From the NCBI GenBank assembly GCA_900708905.1, contig CAADRB010000014.1, positions 1,010,146-1,074,145 of the forward strand: a DNA stretch of 64,000 bases, read 5' to 3'. Of the stretch, positions 48,190 through 62,154 are shown one piece after another. The DNA comes from Hymenolepis diminuta (lineage: Eukaryota > Platyhelminthes > Cestoda > Cyclophyllidea > Hymenolepididae). The number at the start of each line of letters is the position of its first letter. Positions within the stretch are counted from its first letter, which is position 1. The notes under the pieces were generated by a model that made no database searches, was not told the DNA's origin, and saw only the letters and a list, made by a program, of their open reading frames with translations. The translations under genes and the position numbers were made by a program.

Positions 48190-50339
48190 TGATCATTTCT
48201 GTCCTTGTTGTGATTTTAATATGGTTGTGAACTGTGGATGAAAATGTCCCCTAAAATGTAATTGGTGATGGTAACTATTTTCAAAACTGCCGTTACTTAA
48301 GCAGTCGACAGACATTTACTGTACAACTCAATAATGAATTGGAGTGGCAAAACTGATATCCATTATAACTCAGTGATCGATAAGCACTGGATATTGTGAA
48401 CGGAAATTCTCTCATTAACCCAGGTGATGAAGTTTGAATTTCAGAGGGTGAACTTTCCATTAATTAATATTGTTATCTTTAATGTAACCAGGATTTAATA
48501 CGATTGAATCAAAAAGTTCTTGAAACTAGGTTTTTTTAAATTGAGGATAATATTTATCAAGTGTATCAGTTTAATCATCCTTCATTTTGAAACAATTATG
48601 GCATTTTGAAACAGAAACGTCACTGGAGTTCTTAGAATTTGCAGCGCAGCGAGAGCATCTTTTTCTTTTCTGATAGGAGTAGAATTGACCTGGTTGATAT
48701 CAAACATGTAGGATCTGTACGTGACATTTTCTTTTAAGATTAATAATCTTGTATTTGCCAAAACTAAAGGACCAAATTTTGAGCAAAACTAAATTCTTTT
48801 TAAACTGTCCACTTCATCAAAAGGTTTCATAAATGATACATTGTCCAGCTTTCAATGAAACATTTTACGAGAGGAGAGGAAAGAGAAATTAAGAGAACTC
48901 TGTCTTGAATGCTAGATGTCTAGATTGATGCAGTTGCTATAGTAGCCTCTGTCATTAAGACCTTCATACCCTGATAAGTATTTTAGTTGCATTCTATTTG
49001 TTCGGAATGAAGTTTTGAAAGTGAATTGATGGAAATTGCAATAGCTTGCCCTCTCTTGTATTTCAATAACACCAAATTTCACAAATCCATTCGAATTCAC
49101 ATGAGGACACAGGAAGGCGCACACCTAAATTCATTAAGTTAAACAAATTTTGTGATGATGTTACTCCTATCTTCGATTTTATAGAGCTGTAAAGTAGTAT
49201 AAGCTGGGATTTGCATTTTGCAAACATTTTCTTATTATGGACTAATACATGGTTAAAGGATTAACGAAGCGAGCTCAAAGGAGTTTACCTAAGGTAAACT
49301 TACCTAAGGTAAATATTACCGAAAGTATATTGTACACATATTCATACGAATGAGAGAAGAGATTGAGGAATAATTGGTGAAATACTGAGGAAATAGCACC
49401 CACATAGAGTGTGAGAGACAACATAACAACTAGTAATGAAGAGTCACAATGAAAACTCGATAAGCGGGTGTTGTTAAACTTCAAGAAGAACACGAAATGT
49501 TCGCAAATAGAATGTTCAGCTTATTTAAAACTTCACTACCATTATAATCTATGACACTTCAGAACCTTTGCAAGTTTTATTCGTTGGATTGCATCTGCAT
49601 GATGGGAAAACTAATCTATTATTCTTAATTATGAAATAATGAAGGTAGACGAAGAAAATAACTTATGAAGTCAGTAAAGCTATGCTCTTCATTAATTTTA
49701 ATTTTAGGCTTTTACGACCTAAAATTTGATATCCCAACCCAAAGAAGGATAAACACACACTCTCGTTGTCAACGGAAGCTTTTTGCAGTTCAACTCAAAC
49801 TATGTACAGTATAGCATAGCTCATATTAGTTAAAATCGATATTTCAATAATAATGAGGAGAAACTATGAAATAAAATTTCAATTTCGTCAAGAGAAAATA
49901 TTTAATAACTATTAATAAACATATTTTCGCTTTGACACAAAGGCCTCCAGTTTTTCGGGTTTTCATAATAGTTTTAATGTTCAAATCGTAAGAGTTGACT
50001 CCTAGTTTCATGGGTGAATAGATTGCTGATCATTTGAGTTGATTCAATGATGGGTCAAGGCAGCTTGATTTATTTGTACCTTCTTACAAAAAAGGGCAGA
50101 GAGTTGCAATTAGCAGAGACGTTTTGAACATAGCCGAGATTATTCTGCATCTTTTATAATTTAGCTTTGTACATGCATCTGTTAAAATTTCCACACATAT
50201 TTTCTAAGCTCTGCATTCTCTCTTTATGACCGAATTTCGGTTTTCTCATTCTCATGAGATTTGTGGGGTGGCCCAACTCGTCTTTGAATGTTTATACCAC
50301 ATTGACCTCACGTAAATGCAACATCACGAAAATTGTATT
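48190..50339. other. No gene seen between MATE and mariner
   Basis: AT-rich intergenic DNA with short frames only. Confidence 0.55.
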
Positions 50340-50341
50340 TA

Positions 50342-50372
50342 ACGCATGGGCTGAAAAGTCCCGGGCCTAACA
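50342..50372 (+). repeat. Left terminal inverted repeat of the mariner element
   Basis: Begins ACGCATGGGCTGAAAAG and differs from the right repeat at only two of 31 positions, both G/A. Confidence 0.92.
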
Positions 50373-50520
50373 CATAGATGGCGCTAGTTTTATTGCAGTC
50401 ACCTTTTTTTCAGTTAATACTAACCTTCAAAAGACAGCTGTTAAAATTTCATGATATTCTATTCATTACTTTGTGAGCTATTGTGCTAAGAGTGACGCTA
50501 CTTTTGTTATTTTCAAAACA

Positions 50521-51632
50521 ATGCATCAAAAACAATTTCGTGTTTTAATTTTACATTGCTTCTTGATGGGAGAAAATGCCGTTCAAGCGATGCAATGGCT
50601 TGAAAAATGTTATGGGGACTCCGCTCCATCAGAAACAACAACAAAACGTTGGTTTGCTGACTTCAAACGTGGTCGTAGAGACACCGATGATGCAGAACGC
50701 AGTGGACGTCCAAATGAGGCGGTAACACCAGAAAGCATAAAAAAATCGACAAAATCGTTTTGAATGATGGGAAAGTGAAGTTGCGAGAGTTAGCTGACAT
50801 CGTAAAGATATCAAAAGAACGTGTTNNNNNNNNNNNNNNNNNNNNNNNNNNNNNNNNNNNNNNNNNNNNNNNNNNNNNNNNNNNNNNNNNNNNNNNNNNN
50901 NNNNNNNNNNNNNNNNNNNNNNNNNNNNNNNNNNNNNNNNNNNNNNNNNNNNNNNNNNNNNNNNNNNNNNNNNNNNNNNNNNNNNNNNNNNNNNNNNNNN
51001 NNNNNNNNNNNNNNNNNNNNNNNNNNNNNNNNNNNNNNNNNNNNNNNNNNNNNNNNNNNNNNNNNNNNNNNNNNNNNNNNNNNNNNNNNNNNNNNNNNNN
51101 NNNNNNNNNNNNNNNNNNNNNNNNNNNNNNNNNNNNNNNNNNNNNNNNNNNNNNNNNNNNNNNNNNNNNNNNNNNNNNNNNNNNNNNNNNNNNNNNNNNN
51201 NNNNNNNNNNNNNNNNNNNNNNNNNNNNNNNNNNNNNNTTAACAGTGAATATTATATAGCGTTATTGGAGCGTTTGAAGGCCGAAATTGCAAGGAAACGA
51301 CCTCATATGGCAAAGAAAAAAGTGTTGTTTCATCAAGACAACGCACCGTGTCACAAGTCAATCAAAACAATGGCAAAACTACATAAATTGAACTTCGAAA
51401 GGCTCCCACATCCACTGTGTTCGCCAGATTTAGCTCCCAGCGACTACTGGCTGTTCGCAGACCTGAAAAAATGCTCGGCGGTAAGAAATTTCGCACGAAT
51501 GAAGAGGTTATCGCTGAAACTAAGGCCTATTTTGAGGCAAAAGATAAATCGTTCTACAAAAGTGGTATTGAAATGTTAGAGCGGCGCTAGAATGATTGCG
51601 TTGCTCTTGATGGAAATTACGTTGATGAATAA
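50521..51632 (+). pseudogene. mariner transposase, interrupted
   Basis: The N-terminal half (from ATG 50521) has the helix-turn-helix type DNA-binding region with WLEKCYGDSAPSETT and RWFADFKRG. An A-run at 50739-50745 lacks one A and shifts the frame before VLNDGKVKLRELADIVKIS. After the N gap come FHQDNAPCHKS and SPDLAPSDYWLF; the two Asp are separated by exactly 34 residues, the mariner signature. A second one-base deficit in the A-run at 51466-51471 shifts the frame before MLGGKKF. In the tail a Trp codon has become TAG (51588-51590), ahead of the natural TAA at 51630-51632. The first catalytic Asp lies in the gap. In vivo this copy looks inactive unless the A-run errors are sequencing artefacts, and even then the nonsense codon remains. 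Confidence 0.88.
50826..51238. other. Assembly gap, 413 Ns
   Basis: Unknown bases inside the mariner transposase. The element's total length fits the family, so the gap size is probably about right. Confidence 0.99.
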
Positions 51633-51665
51633 AGCTAATTTTGAACCAAAAAAATGTGTTTTCTT

Positions 51666-51696
51666 TGTTAGGCTCGGGACTTTTCAGCCCATGTGT
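51666..51696 (-). repeat. Right terminal inverted repeat of the mariner element
   Basis: Read on the minus strand it begins ACACATGGGCTGAAAAG and matches the left repeat at 29 of 31 positions. It is followed by the TA target duplication. Confidence 0.92.
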
Positions 51697-51698
51697 TA

Positions 51699-54600
51699 CT
51701 TGGTAGTAAAATGAATGTTTACGTAAGTTTGTTTATTATAAATTTATTCCCCGTAACTTAAGGTGTAAAATTTAAATAAATTTTGTCATAGGGAAGCTAA
51801 GAGAACGTTTGAAAAGGAATTATTATTAGAAATTGAGATTGCGTTTCATATGCCCTCATGATCCTATTAGACCGAGATAGCAATTTGGGCTTACTTCCGC
51901 TATATTTAATATTAATTGAACAAGTGTTTTATTAATGAGCTATGCCATTTCTTCTTAATTTCTTATTCTACTGTTGTGGTTCTATGTTTTATTTCGATCC
52001 CTTATTTTTCTCTATTTCCAATTAACCGAATACTCTATGCCACCAAGCACGCTGCCACTGATAATTTGAAAGTACAGATGTAGATTAACATAAACTCAGA
52101 ACTTGGAGAAATGAGAATCTCGTTTTTGTGTGAGATGTATTCATCTATAATCTCCAAGCTGTTTTTAGAGGTCAATGTGACAAGATGGTCCCCTCTTCTC
52201 ACCCCTTCCTGTATGTTTTATTCCATCTTTCCACTTTACATACTCATAAATCTGCATGTTTTTCCACATTAAATTTTTTGTCCAGGAAATGTTTCTCATT
52301 GCATAATTATTTAGACCGTGCTTCCTACAGTTGCGATAAGCCGCCCAAATTAGGTATCTCTACTTTTAATTGGCTGCTTTTTGCTCTTTTTTAGTCGTAT
52401 TAAAAATTCATAAAAAATACGTCTGGCAGTCAGGACAGAACAGAATCACGAATTAGTATGCACGTCCTTTGGGAATGATACAATATGCTTTTATAACTAG
52501 TTTACATCTTTCTCAATGGAATATTTTTGCAGTAGTAGTCTAATTAAGCTTAAAAGGGACTATTATTCTCCTTTTTGAGATGTAGCTGTTATCAATCTCA
52601 AATTCACTGCCAAACTTCATTGGACTATTGGATCTTCTCATTTACTTCACAGCTTGTCAAATAATTGGACTTCCACTGTCAGTAGTGTCTTCTCTGAGCT
52701 CAGATATCTGAAATCTTCAATTGAAAGTTGTGGTTTGTTACCTTGTTGCGAACTTGACCATCAGATACTTTCGTTTAAAAAGTAACATTTAATACCACTG
52801 AAAAGTATCGAAATATTTAGAAGCATGATGTTTTTTTGGAAAATTAGAGAGGCTACCCACATTTTTTGCATTCATTAAATAATTCTGCAGGAAAATGAAT
52901 AATAAACGTTCAATTATTATTCAGTCGAATAATTGCCTTCCCTACTAGATACTGAAAACTAAGCTATCGTATAATATACATATATTTAATATTTCTATTA
53001 TTATTATGATTTGCTTTAATGAATTTTCTCTTCAAGTTAACACCCGAGTTAAGAGTTTACAAGAATGCCGAAAAGCACTGCTCAACATCACAGAGAACAA
53101 GAACTGTTTTCGTTGTTTTGCTATTCATCTGTAGTCCTAGCCAGAGGCGAAAGATCCGCCAACGCATTTACTCCTAAATTCATGACTGTTAATATTGATA
53201 GAACAAATGAGTGATTGTTTGATTTAACTTTTAGATGTCACTCTTATGAAGATTTTAATATTCTTAAATAGCTGTTATTAAGTTAGTAAATTATTAAGAT
53301 GCGGACGGACTCAAAGTTTCCCAAAACACTGCAAGGTGGATGATCTTAGGCTCACATTCTCAGAGTCACGATATGTGAAGATAGCTCAGAGGATTTTTCT
53401 AGAAAACCCCGCTGTCAAACTTCAACGAAGAATACTTCACCATTGAGCTGCTTTGAAAGGTCTTCATAGTTTCTTACCTTAAAAAGCATTAGAAATCACT
53501 ACATATCTATGAGACCTTGAAAGAAAACTGACTTAGAGTAATGACAAAGGCAAATCGTTCAAGACACCAGGGAAGTCTTTGTATTGCCCGCTATAATAGT
53601 CAAAAACGTTAATTTCTGTTTCTTTTAGCCATAGAAAGAGAGGATTTTTCTTTGGATAATGAAGCTGTAAGATGTTCGTACTAAAACTAATAGAAGATTA
53701 CACCGTTTTTTGTCAGTATATCGTTCCTCACAATCCTTTGCGATTCAAGGGTGCTTTATTTTGCCATTTTCACTGAATGCTACTGTTCCACTTACCCTTA
53801 CTTACAAATGCTTATAATAAGATTCCTTTCACCTTGAAGTCAGATTGCGAGAAAAAGCAGGTCGTCTTAGAGGTGAGGCACTAAAATTTGCCGAAAAATG
53901 CATTAACCGATAATTTAAAGGTACTGAAGTGGTAAAAGTACTATTCGCTCACATGACTATATTATCAGCAGTACATCAGCATCATATCAGCATCCCATTT
54001 CAATGGCAACAGAAGTTGGGAAAATGTCGTAAATTTGGGATTTTACCTACAGCGTAGATGTGTGAATTGCATAAGGTGTTAGATTCAAAATGTTACTAAA
54101 CGCTTTTTAAGTCTGAATTGACTAACCGTGTCAACTCTCGGTCTTTTTTGTATTCTGTCCTAGATTCAGATCCTAGACTAAGCTCTGGATATACTCAGGC
54201 TGTCCAGATACACTTAAAGCAGCCCTAAATCTATCATTAAAACTACTTTATGAGTTGAGCAAAAATCCTTCTAAAAATTAATGGTCCCTCTAAAGGCAAA
54301 AAGAATAAAACCGCTCTCTAAAAAGATATTTATATGTGTATATAAATTAGATAAAGAAAGTAAATATAAGTGAGTATAATGTCTATAATAAGTATGAAAG
54401 ATGGAGATAACGACCAAGAAATATAAGAAGATAATGGATGAGAAAAACAGCCATCTTGCCTCGATGATTACAATAACATCTCTCATCAAGGAATATGAGT
54501 ATATGCCCTACCAATGAGCACATTGACCTCACTACTAGACCACACTCTGAGCCCATTTTAAGTGCCTGCTGACATGTATGCTTCCATACGAGCACTGAGT

Positions 54601-56639
54601 GGACTAGCGGCTTATCAACTTTCTTGGGACTTACAACCTGTTCAATAAGCTCTGAACATCTACCTTGCCTGAATTCACTCAGAAAATTAGGGAGAAAAAC
54701 CGAAACATAAGGAGTTAACATAAAAAGTTAAATTTAATAACTTTAATGAATTATTACTTGTTTAATTATCTGAATCTACTCCCTCTACTCTTGCCCGGCT
54801 GGATTATATTGCTGCTTCTTGTTTTTAATTGCTTTCCCCCTATTAAAAATTGAAAAAAATTGTTCGCTTTCCCAAGGGTAATAATACTGATATGTGCGTA
54901 TGTGTCTGAATGTGCGATCCGACTGACTATTTAACCATTGAATACTCGCATGCATAGCCTAATCGAATAGTGCTCAAGATTCTCGTTACATCATCTATCA
55001 CTAAATTTGATGGTGAATGCAAATGCGATGACTAAAGTCCGTTGTGTTCTCAACCCAAAATTGCTAATTTCCATTTAATGCAAAGTTGTGTTTCACGCCA
55101 TATCTACGAAATCTCTGAAAGTAAATGAAAGGAACTGAGATGGAAAGGCTAACTTAACTTAAAAGTGAATGTCCAATTTTGTACGGATTAGCTATTCTGT
55201 AAATTAGCGGATGATAGGATGTCGACAAACAAAGGTCAAAGCATTTCCCAAAGCATCATTATTATTAATTTGTTTGCACACGCTGCCCTCAACAGCTTGA
55301 CGGTTAGTCTGAGCACTAACTGTTACCTGTCTGACTGTAGATCGACCCTCAAAACCCATTAATATGAAGATTTCCTAAGCGTGGTCTAAATAAGTCAGTA
55401 TTGAGGAGCGTCTCATAGATAAGGCAAGTTATTATGGAAGGGCATAATGTCTACCTGATTTCTGAAGGACGAGAATGTGGGTCTTGAAATTCTTGGCAGT
55501 GTACACAGGTATACAAAGTAACAGTATTCATGACTCAGCGAGGGGTATGAAGTTGAGCGTATCTTGGCAAGCTTGCTACCTACTATCAAGGCAGAAATAT
55601 TATTTTAATTTGAGAAAAATTATTTAAATATTACCTTTTGAGAAAATAGCATTTTATTATTTATGTCGACTATTTTTCTCATAAAGCCTACTTTCTGTAT
55701 AATTGGTCCGTTGAGATATTTTTGGTCATATTTAAAGTTCGTTTGGTGTCTAAGTGATCTGTGTGTTATACCTCGCCATCCCTATGGGGAAACTGAAATA
55801 TCGAGCTAATGTGTCGTAGAAGGTGACAACGTGGTATCGAAAAAAGAACTGATACTTTGAACAAAAATCTAGAATTGACCTTAAATATTGAATTATTTAT
55901 AGTTGTACTGAGCTAGAAAATTTGATGATACTGCTACATAAATTTTCAAAAAATATAAGAGAGAAGACTGAAAACTCGGGTATTTCCTCTCTGAAATTAT
56001 TTGCAGAAGTCCTGATTCAGCGAATTTATGAGTTTCATGATTAGCCCGAACTGCCATGAACATTTTGGGTCTTTTTCCTAAACAACCTCGCCTATGTCCC
56101 AGACGAAAAAAGGTCAGTCTACGGAGGTTAGGAACTGCCAAATGTAGAAGGTTCACAGGTCTAGTCCATCCAATGACAATCTTAGATCTTTCTTTCGATG
56201 AAACCGTCTTGATTATACCTGAATTGTTTGGTGAAAATTCTTCCGAACCCCGAAATGCTTTAAAGGTCTTACTCTTTCCAAAAAGCATTTTGAACACTGG
56301 AGGACCTATGCTTGCCAGGTATCTTTTTTGAACCCTCCTATTTTCTGTTATCTCACAAAATCATCTAAAAAGCCCGCTGTTGTGTGAGGTCTTCTAAAAT
56401 TTTGTTTGACTGATATCTGCCGTTGAATCTTCAGAATGATGGAAGGAAGTGAAAAAATAAAATTAGAGTATCTTTTTAATGTATATGTGCATTTGGGCAC
56501 CAAGCTTGACATTGCTATGACTCAGCAATTATCTGGAGAGCCCAGTTATTTGAATAAAATCGAAAGAAATTTTGGTAAAAGTGTGCCCCAGAGCATTTCC
56601 TCCCCACGAAAAACCCATCTGAACTGCACTTTATCTGAT
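51699..56639. other. No gene seen
   Basis: Short open frames only. The minus-strand frame 55893-56297 (134 codons) has no recognisable motif and overlaps another frame on the opposite strand. Confidence 0.5.
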
Positions 56640-56960
56640 TTAGTCCATACAAGTCTCATGCCTGCTATTTGTGTGGCAACCGAGGGCATAAGGTGTCAAA
56701 TGTAAACAAAATCCAAAAAGCAAAACATGACCCGGAAGGTTAAACCAGCGAATTTTCTGAAATTCCTGAGTGTTTACTCTGCAAGTGAGGTTATTAGTGC
56801 AAATGGTCAGAAATACGTAACCATGCAGATAAATAGTCATGAAGTGACTTAGAAAAACTTTAATTATCACAAAAATATTTTGCCAAATTATTAAGATACC
56901 TTGGAGTAAATGTAATTTGGATGTTCTCTCTCTTCCTGATCTGCATCAAATAGTGCCAAG
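56640..56960 (+). pseudogene. Possible gag-protease fossil of a second gypsy element
   Basis: Positions 56663-56704 encode CYLCGNRGHKVSNV, a CX2CX4HX4C knuckle whose last Cys is Val. About 105 bases later QKYVTMQINSHEVT recalls the RKYVNLMIEGN entry to the protease in the other gypsy element. Stops and frame changes are frequent and no reverse transcriptase follows. The open frames just before it (56056-56331 and 56436-56705) are not recognisable. Confidence 0.4.
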
Positions 56961-59900
56961 CAGTTTCTGAATCACAGAAGAAGAAATCAGGCTAATTTTA
57001 TATTACAATAGTTTGTGAAGTATTTGACCAAGAAAACGCTTAAGAATTTAAGCATTTAAGGACTCAAATATTCGAAGTCATTATGGCATTAAGGACAAAG
57101 GAGCATAATTGAATATTCAAAATTATGAGATATCCTTACCGAAATCTTCGTATCTCAATCTTTTTTTCGTCTAAATAATGCATTATTTAATACCATATAT
57201 CACTCCTATCTTCTTTTTAACCTACAGTCGATAATGGCGACTGGTTCAAAAAGACCCGTGTAAACTGAGGTTTCAAAGAAAATTTAAAAACATAAATATG
57301 AGAAGAAAAGTATTGATGAACTGGGTTTCAAATTTCCGTGCTTTGGCAGTCAAAAGTTGCCGATTTCCACCTTGCGTTATTTTGAAAACTTTTTGCTCAC
57401 CTAAAAGGAAATAAAACAGTAACAGTTGATCATAGTTATTCGATAACTTCTCACTCCTGAAAAGGACGAAATACCAGTGAATTTTACTTCAAGAAAGATG
57501 AATACATTAATATAGTGAGGATTTAATTTATTTAGGAACTTAAGTTTATCCATTTTACCACCTGAAGTAAAAATATTAAAATATCAAGAATGGGAAAACT
57601 TCCCGATAAAAATCGCCAATTATGAGGGTTACCAGTTGTCACAAAATAAGACTAGAGTTACCGGACATAGAGTAAGAAGACAAATTATTTAATGATATGT
57701 AACGAAAAGAGATATTTAGGAGGTGGGATTCTGTTAAGGCTGTAGAAGAAGCTACATGTAAAATGACGCTGGTTGGAGGAATTGTCCGTAGAATTCGAGC
57801 GGTAAAAGCTGAAGAAAAGAGAGTCGAGGTAAGAGCAGGGTAAACCAAATTGAATTGAACTCCACAAAATGTAATGCATAAAATGATTTATTCATGCATG
57901 TTTTAACAGAATATATCCTTACATAACACCATATATATTCCAAATATTTTACAGAGAAACAGATAATTTTTCAACGAGTGGAAAATAGACATTGAGTTTG
58001 ATGAGAATCTAAACAAGTGTCCTCAAGTCTTCAAAAAGAAAGTCATAATGAAATACAGACTCGGTCATATGAAATGATGCAAAATCTCCTATTAATCATT
58101 ATAATATAACACACCAAAGTAAGACATATTTTCTCATTAATGGAAAGCAACTGAAACTGAGTCAACAGTTGCCCAATAATGATAAAGTAGAGAGATTGAA
58201 ACGGTTATGAGAATAAAGTAGGGTTCCAAAATTCAAATATCATGATTCGGCATCTGAATTACTGAGCAAATTCCTGTACAGCGTTTATTAACTGGTTGTT
58301 TAATTATAATGGCTGGTCTTGTTTCGTCATTTTAATTCTAAAGATTGAGAAAGCAGAAAAATCTTACATGATATTTAGCAGCTTACATGACCTTAACATA
58401 GCAGAACTGAGATATCTAAAATTTTTTACTTAGCAAATCTTTTAACTATTAACTCAAACATTAAATTGTCATATCCATCAAGTAGTAGTTCAATTAGACG
58501 AGGGTCGTGGGATAATCTTAATAACAACCATATTAGAGATTTCTTGAAAATGGTGCGTTATTAATCAATTATGAGGGGAAAAATTTTGCCACTACGATCA
58601 CGAGTCGTATTTATTAATTCAGGAACTAGAAACTGGATACCGAAATAATTTTTATTAAATCTTCAAATTAAGAATAGAAGGTTGCAAAATTATTTGGGTA
58701 AACTATTGAGAAGGACTTTTCTTTTACAAAGTCGCTTTTTTACTAACTACAATTATTCTTCCATAACTGGTTATTAACCATATATATATATATATATATG
58801 TGCGTGTGTACATAAGTGGCCATTAAGGAAATACATGGTGAGTTTAGGGATAAAAGCATTAGAGGAGACCAAAATGAAAATTCTTTCCTTCAGAGGAACA
58901 AATAAAGGTTAAATCAAGCTGCTTTGGATCTCATTTTCCTAGATCTGAATTTATGATAAAACTTCTTCATTTCATTATTAACAACAAAATTTAGTGATAT
59001 TTCTAGTGTCATTCCATTAAAAATTTTCAATCCAAAACTGGAAAATGTCGCTAATCTTCAGTGGTAAAGAGCCGTAAATGCATAAAGGTCAATTTTAAAC
59101 AATATTTATTCTAAAAAGAGATTGTGGGGGATCAAGATAAGTAATTATAAATTAGGAAACAGAAAATATCTAGAAAAACTCGAGACAAGGGAAATGAAGT
59201 AAAGTGAAGTTTAAATTAATCACTTTACTGATGTTGTATTAAGTAGGAACAGAAATTATGACACATCAGTCGTATAGGCCGATTTTCGGTAACAACGTAG
59301 CCGAATCCTCATCGATATAGTTTTCTAACTACTAAACACTGAACTACTTTCAGCCCTGTTTTTAAATTGCTTATTGATTCTTTCACCACTCAACGCTTGT
59401 TTATTGAGCTTTATACATATGGAGCTTTTCACATATTTTCTCTCACTATAACTATCCCACCGTAATCTCCTATCATTTGGTGTTAACTGCTACAGTGTCT
59501 GAGTGATCATAATTTAACAAATAATGATATGGCAATGTCTTCTACATGCAAGACGAATGACCATTTTGAGCTGGTGTAAATAAATTTCAGGGCTATTAAA
59601 CAAAGCGTTTTTCACTTTTTCTCGTACAGAGTGTAGATTCATGGAATCATCACATCAAACACTGATGGTGACTCAGGTGTCTCAACTGTCCTAGTTGTCG
59701 GAAGATGATATTTTATTTGTGGGTCATCTAGCGAACAAAGGACTCAAAGCAGTTAACTCTTATCACGACTCTGTTTCAACTTAATCTCTACGGACTTTTA
59801 CCTCCTGCTGTTCCGATTCCTAATTTCCCTTCTTACGCCCTCATTCTTTTGCACTTGTGCAATATACTCTAGGTCTTCTGACATGGAAAAAGTTGTTGTA

Positions 59901-61279
59901 TTCCGTTAATCTGTAGGACGATCATTAATTTTTTAAGGAGACATCTCTTGGCTTAACTTGTTCTACTCATGGAACATCCTTATCAGAAACCCTATTTCTG
60001 TTCTCCCTCTTATTAGCCAGTTCGATTGACCCTTTTCAAACACTTGGTGCACACAGAAGTTTATCGAACCCATACTTCTTACCTTGAAGACGAGTATCTT
60101 AACAATGCTAAAGAAAAATAAGCAACACGTTTTTAAAATTTTAGACTACTCTTATAGGAACGGAAGGAAGGGACATTTAGAGTAGATAATAGAAATCAGG
60201 ACGTCATACTCCACTTGATTTCTGGATTCATCAAGTTTCTCATTTGTCTCTTCGTAAATCGAGTTGATCACGTCATTTCTTAATATTCATAAGACAGAAT
60301 TCTGGATTCGACCTCAAGATACCTGAGTAAGACTTCGTTTCTCCAACGCTCAGATCTTCTTGACCGGTTGTCTAAAATATGCACTGGATTATTATCTTAG
60401 CATTTCTATTTCTTCTAACAGCCAAATCAGCTTGTGACTTCAAGGTAATAAGAAATTAACATGACAGAATTTTGCGCAGATAACTAAATATGATAAATAT
60501 TTAAGCAATTAATGCTCTACGTTAAAAGAAGTTTCCTTTTTGATAAAACAGATTTCCATTTGAAATTTACGTGTAATTTAAATGCACGAAAAGGCTTTGT
60601 CTAAATTTCGATGATTCTATAATTGGATTAGGTAAATACCTAGATTTATTGCCCCGAGGCAGTGAGTTAGGACAACTGACTAGTCTATTTCTGCCTAAAA
60701 TAAAATAGAAAAGACACAAATAGAAATTAACTTTTAACAGATTAGCTGAAATAATATAGCATAATAATAATGTAACAAAATAATCGAAAACAACATTTTG
60801 CATTATTGATAACGGATGTTTGGAAACCCAACATAATTCACATAATTTTTCGCTACGAGGTCTTTTTCATAGATTATTGGATTTATAGGCTTGAGAATAG
60901 AATTTTGTTACTGTTGCTTCATTGGCTCACCTGTCAGCCAATTATAAATTAGACAATTTAATCAACATTAAGCTCTGCATTATAAAAGACAGTTTTTAGC
61001 TCAATAACTTCTGCTTTCTTCCTATTTAATCAAGATCTTAGCAACTGAAGCTGTATTTTTTATCTGAAATGGAATCTAATTTAAATTAGTTGTTATTTAG
61101 CAATATGTAAGATGACTAATCTATGATCTGACATGGGTAAATAGTTACCTCCTAAGTAAATAGTTTTACCTTTTCATTACAGTCATCTTTTATAAGGAAA
61201 TATTTTGTATCTTTATCTTATTATATTTATTCCTAAGCAAAATATGAAGTGTTCACAACGTACGACCCGGATAGAGGGA
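56961..61279. other. No gene seen
   Basis: Holds the AT microsatellite and an exon-like 110-base stretch at 57720-57829 that I did not accept. Otherwise AT-rich. Confidence 0.5.
58780..58799. repeat. (AT)10 microsatellite
   Basis: Twenty uninterrupted alternating A/T bases, followed by a short TG-rich run. Confidence 0.9.
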
Positions 61280-61455
61280 AGGTACTCTGGGACAGCCTTA
61301 ATAAGAAACTCACATTCTACCATCCATCAAACTTGCCAAAATTAATCAGTGCGATTGGCAGCCCATGTCATCTGATATGCACCAATGAGATTTGACCTTG
61401 TGACCCCTGATTTCTCAGACTTGCACATTGACCTTTGTGCCACCGGTGCATAATG
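61280..61455 (-). mobile_element. tRNA-derived SINE copy
   Basis: The minus strand starts ATGCACCGGTGGCACAAAGG, then GGGGTCACAAGGTCAAATCT as B box, and a body with TGGTAGAATGTGAGTTTCTT. Shares its first bases with the 7.2-kb copy. Confidence 0.6.
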
Positions 61456-62154
61456 CTTTGAAATCAGTCTTCTTCGTTAATACTTTGGCTATCTTTAACA
61501 AAGTTTATGATTTTTTTAGAAAATCGTATTTTCATTCGAGTTTCTTTGCAACCTATATAATTAAGTACTTTATACAAAGTACTAGCATACTATTTTTCTG
61601 CTTTCAAGTAGACGTTCATTCCTGAACGACAACATGAATTCTCTGGAATATGGACTTAAGAATCTAAAAACTTACATGCTATTAGTCCATGACACAAGCT
61701 TATTAATATTTGCATTTTAGTAAAACAGTGTATATGACAGTTAGTATATGACCTTGTGTGATAGCCGATGTACGTCAATATTTATTTGCAAAAGAGGGTT
61801 CGTAAACATGCGGAATAAAATTTGAACGGATAGTAATCACAAGCTTATCATCACGTACATTTCTAATGAAACTGAGTTATACATGACGACTGTTATTCCA
61901 TTTAAGGCTTAAAAGCAGACAGTGATACATTTCGTTAAACATCAGATGAATAGAAAAAAATAGGTAACCACGATGGGCACGAGTTGGTTATCTCTTATCA
62001 TTGTGGCAAGTGTGAGACGACTGAAAAAGTTGACAAGAAATAAAAATGATCTCCTGCTAACTCAAGCACGTGCGAAGTTCAAGTTAAAAGATTGAATATT
62101 TTTTACGATTGCAAAAAGGAAGGTGTTGATAACCCTCTACCTGAGCAAAGAAAA

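Larger units (their letters stand above)
50342..51696 (+). mobile_element. mariner-family DNA transposon, 1355 bp
   Basis: Terminal inverted repeats of 31 bp at both ends, a flanking TA on each side (50340-50341 and 51697-51698), and a DD34D transposase inside identify a mariner/Tc1 element of normal size. 413 Ns (50826-51238) hide the middle. It lies 2.4 kb downstream of the MATE gene and reads in the same direction. Confidence 0.93.

Noticed and set aside
55893..56331. Overlapping open frames of 134 codons (minus) and 91 codons (plus)
   Set aside because: No recognisable domain, no splice context, and mutual overlap; at most part of a decayed element.
57720..57829. Exon-like stretch: acceptor ATATTTAG, an open frame including MTLVGGIVRRIRAVKAEEKR, donor GTAAGA
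   Set aside because: No partner exons with compatible phase were found and the stretch is purine-rich, which by itself produces Lys/Glu/Arg-rich open frames. The opposite strand is also open in several frames.
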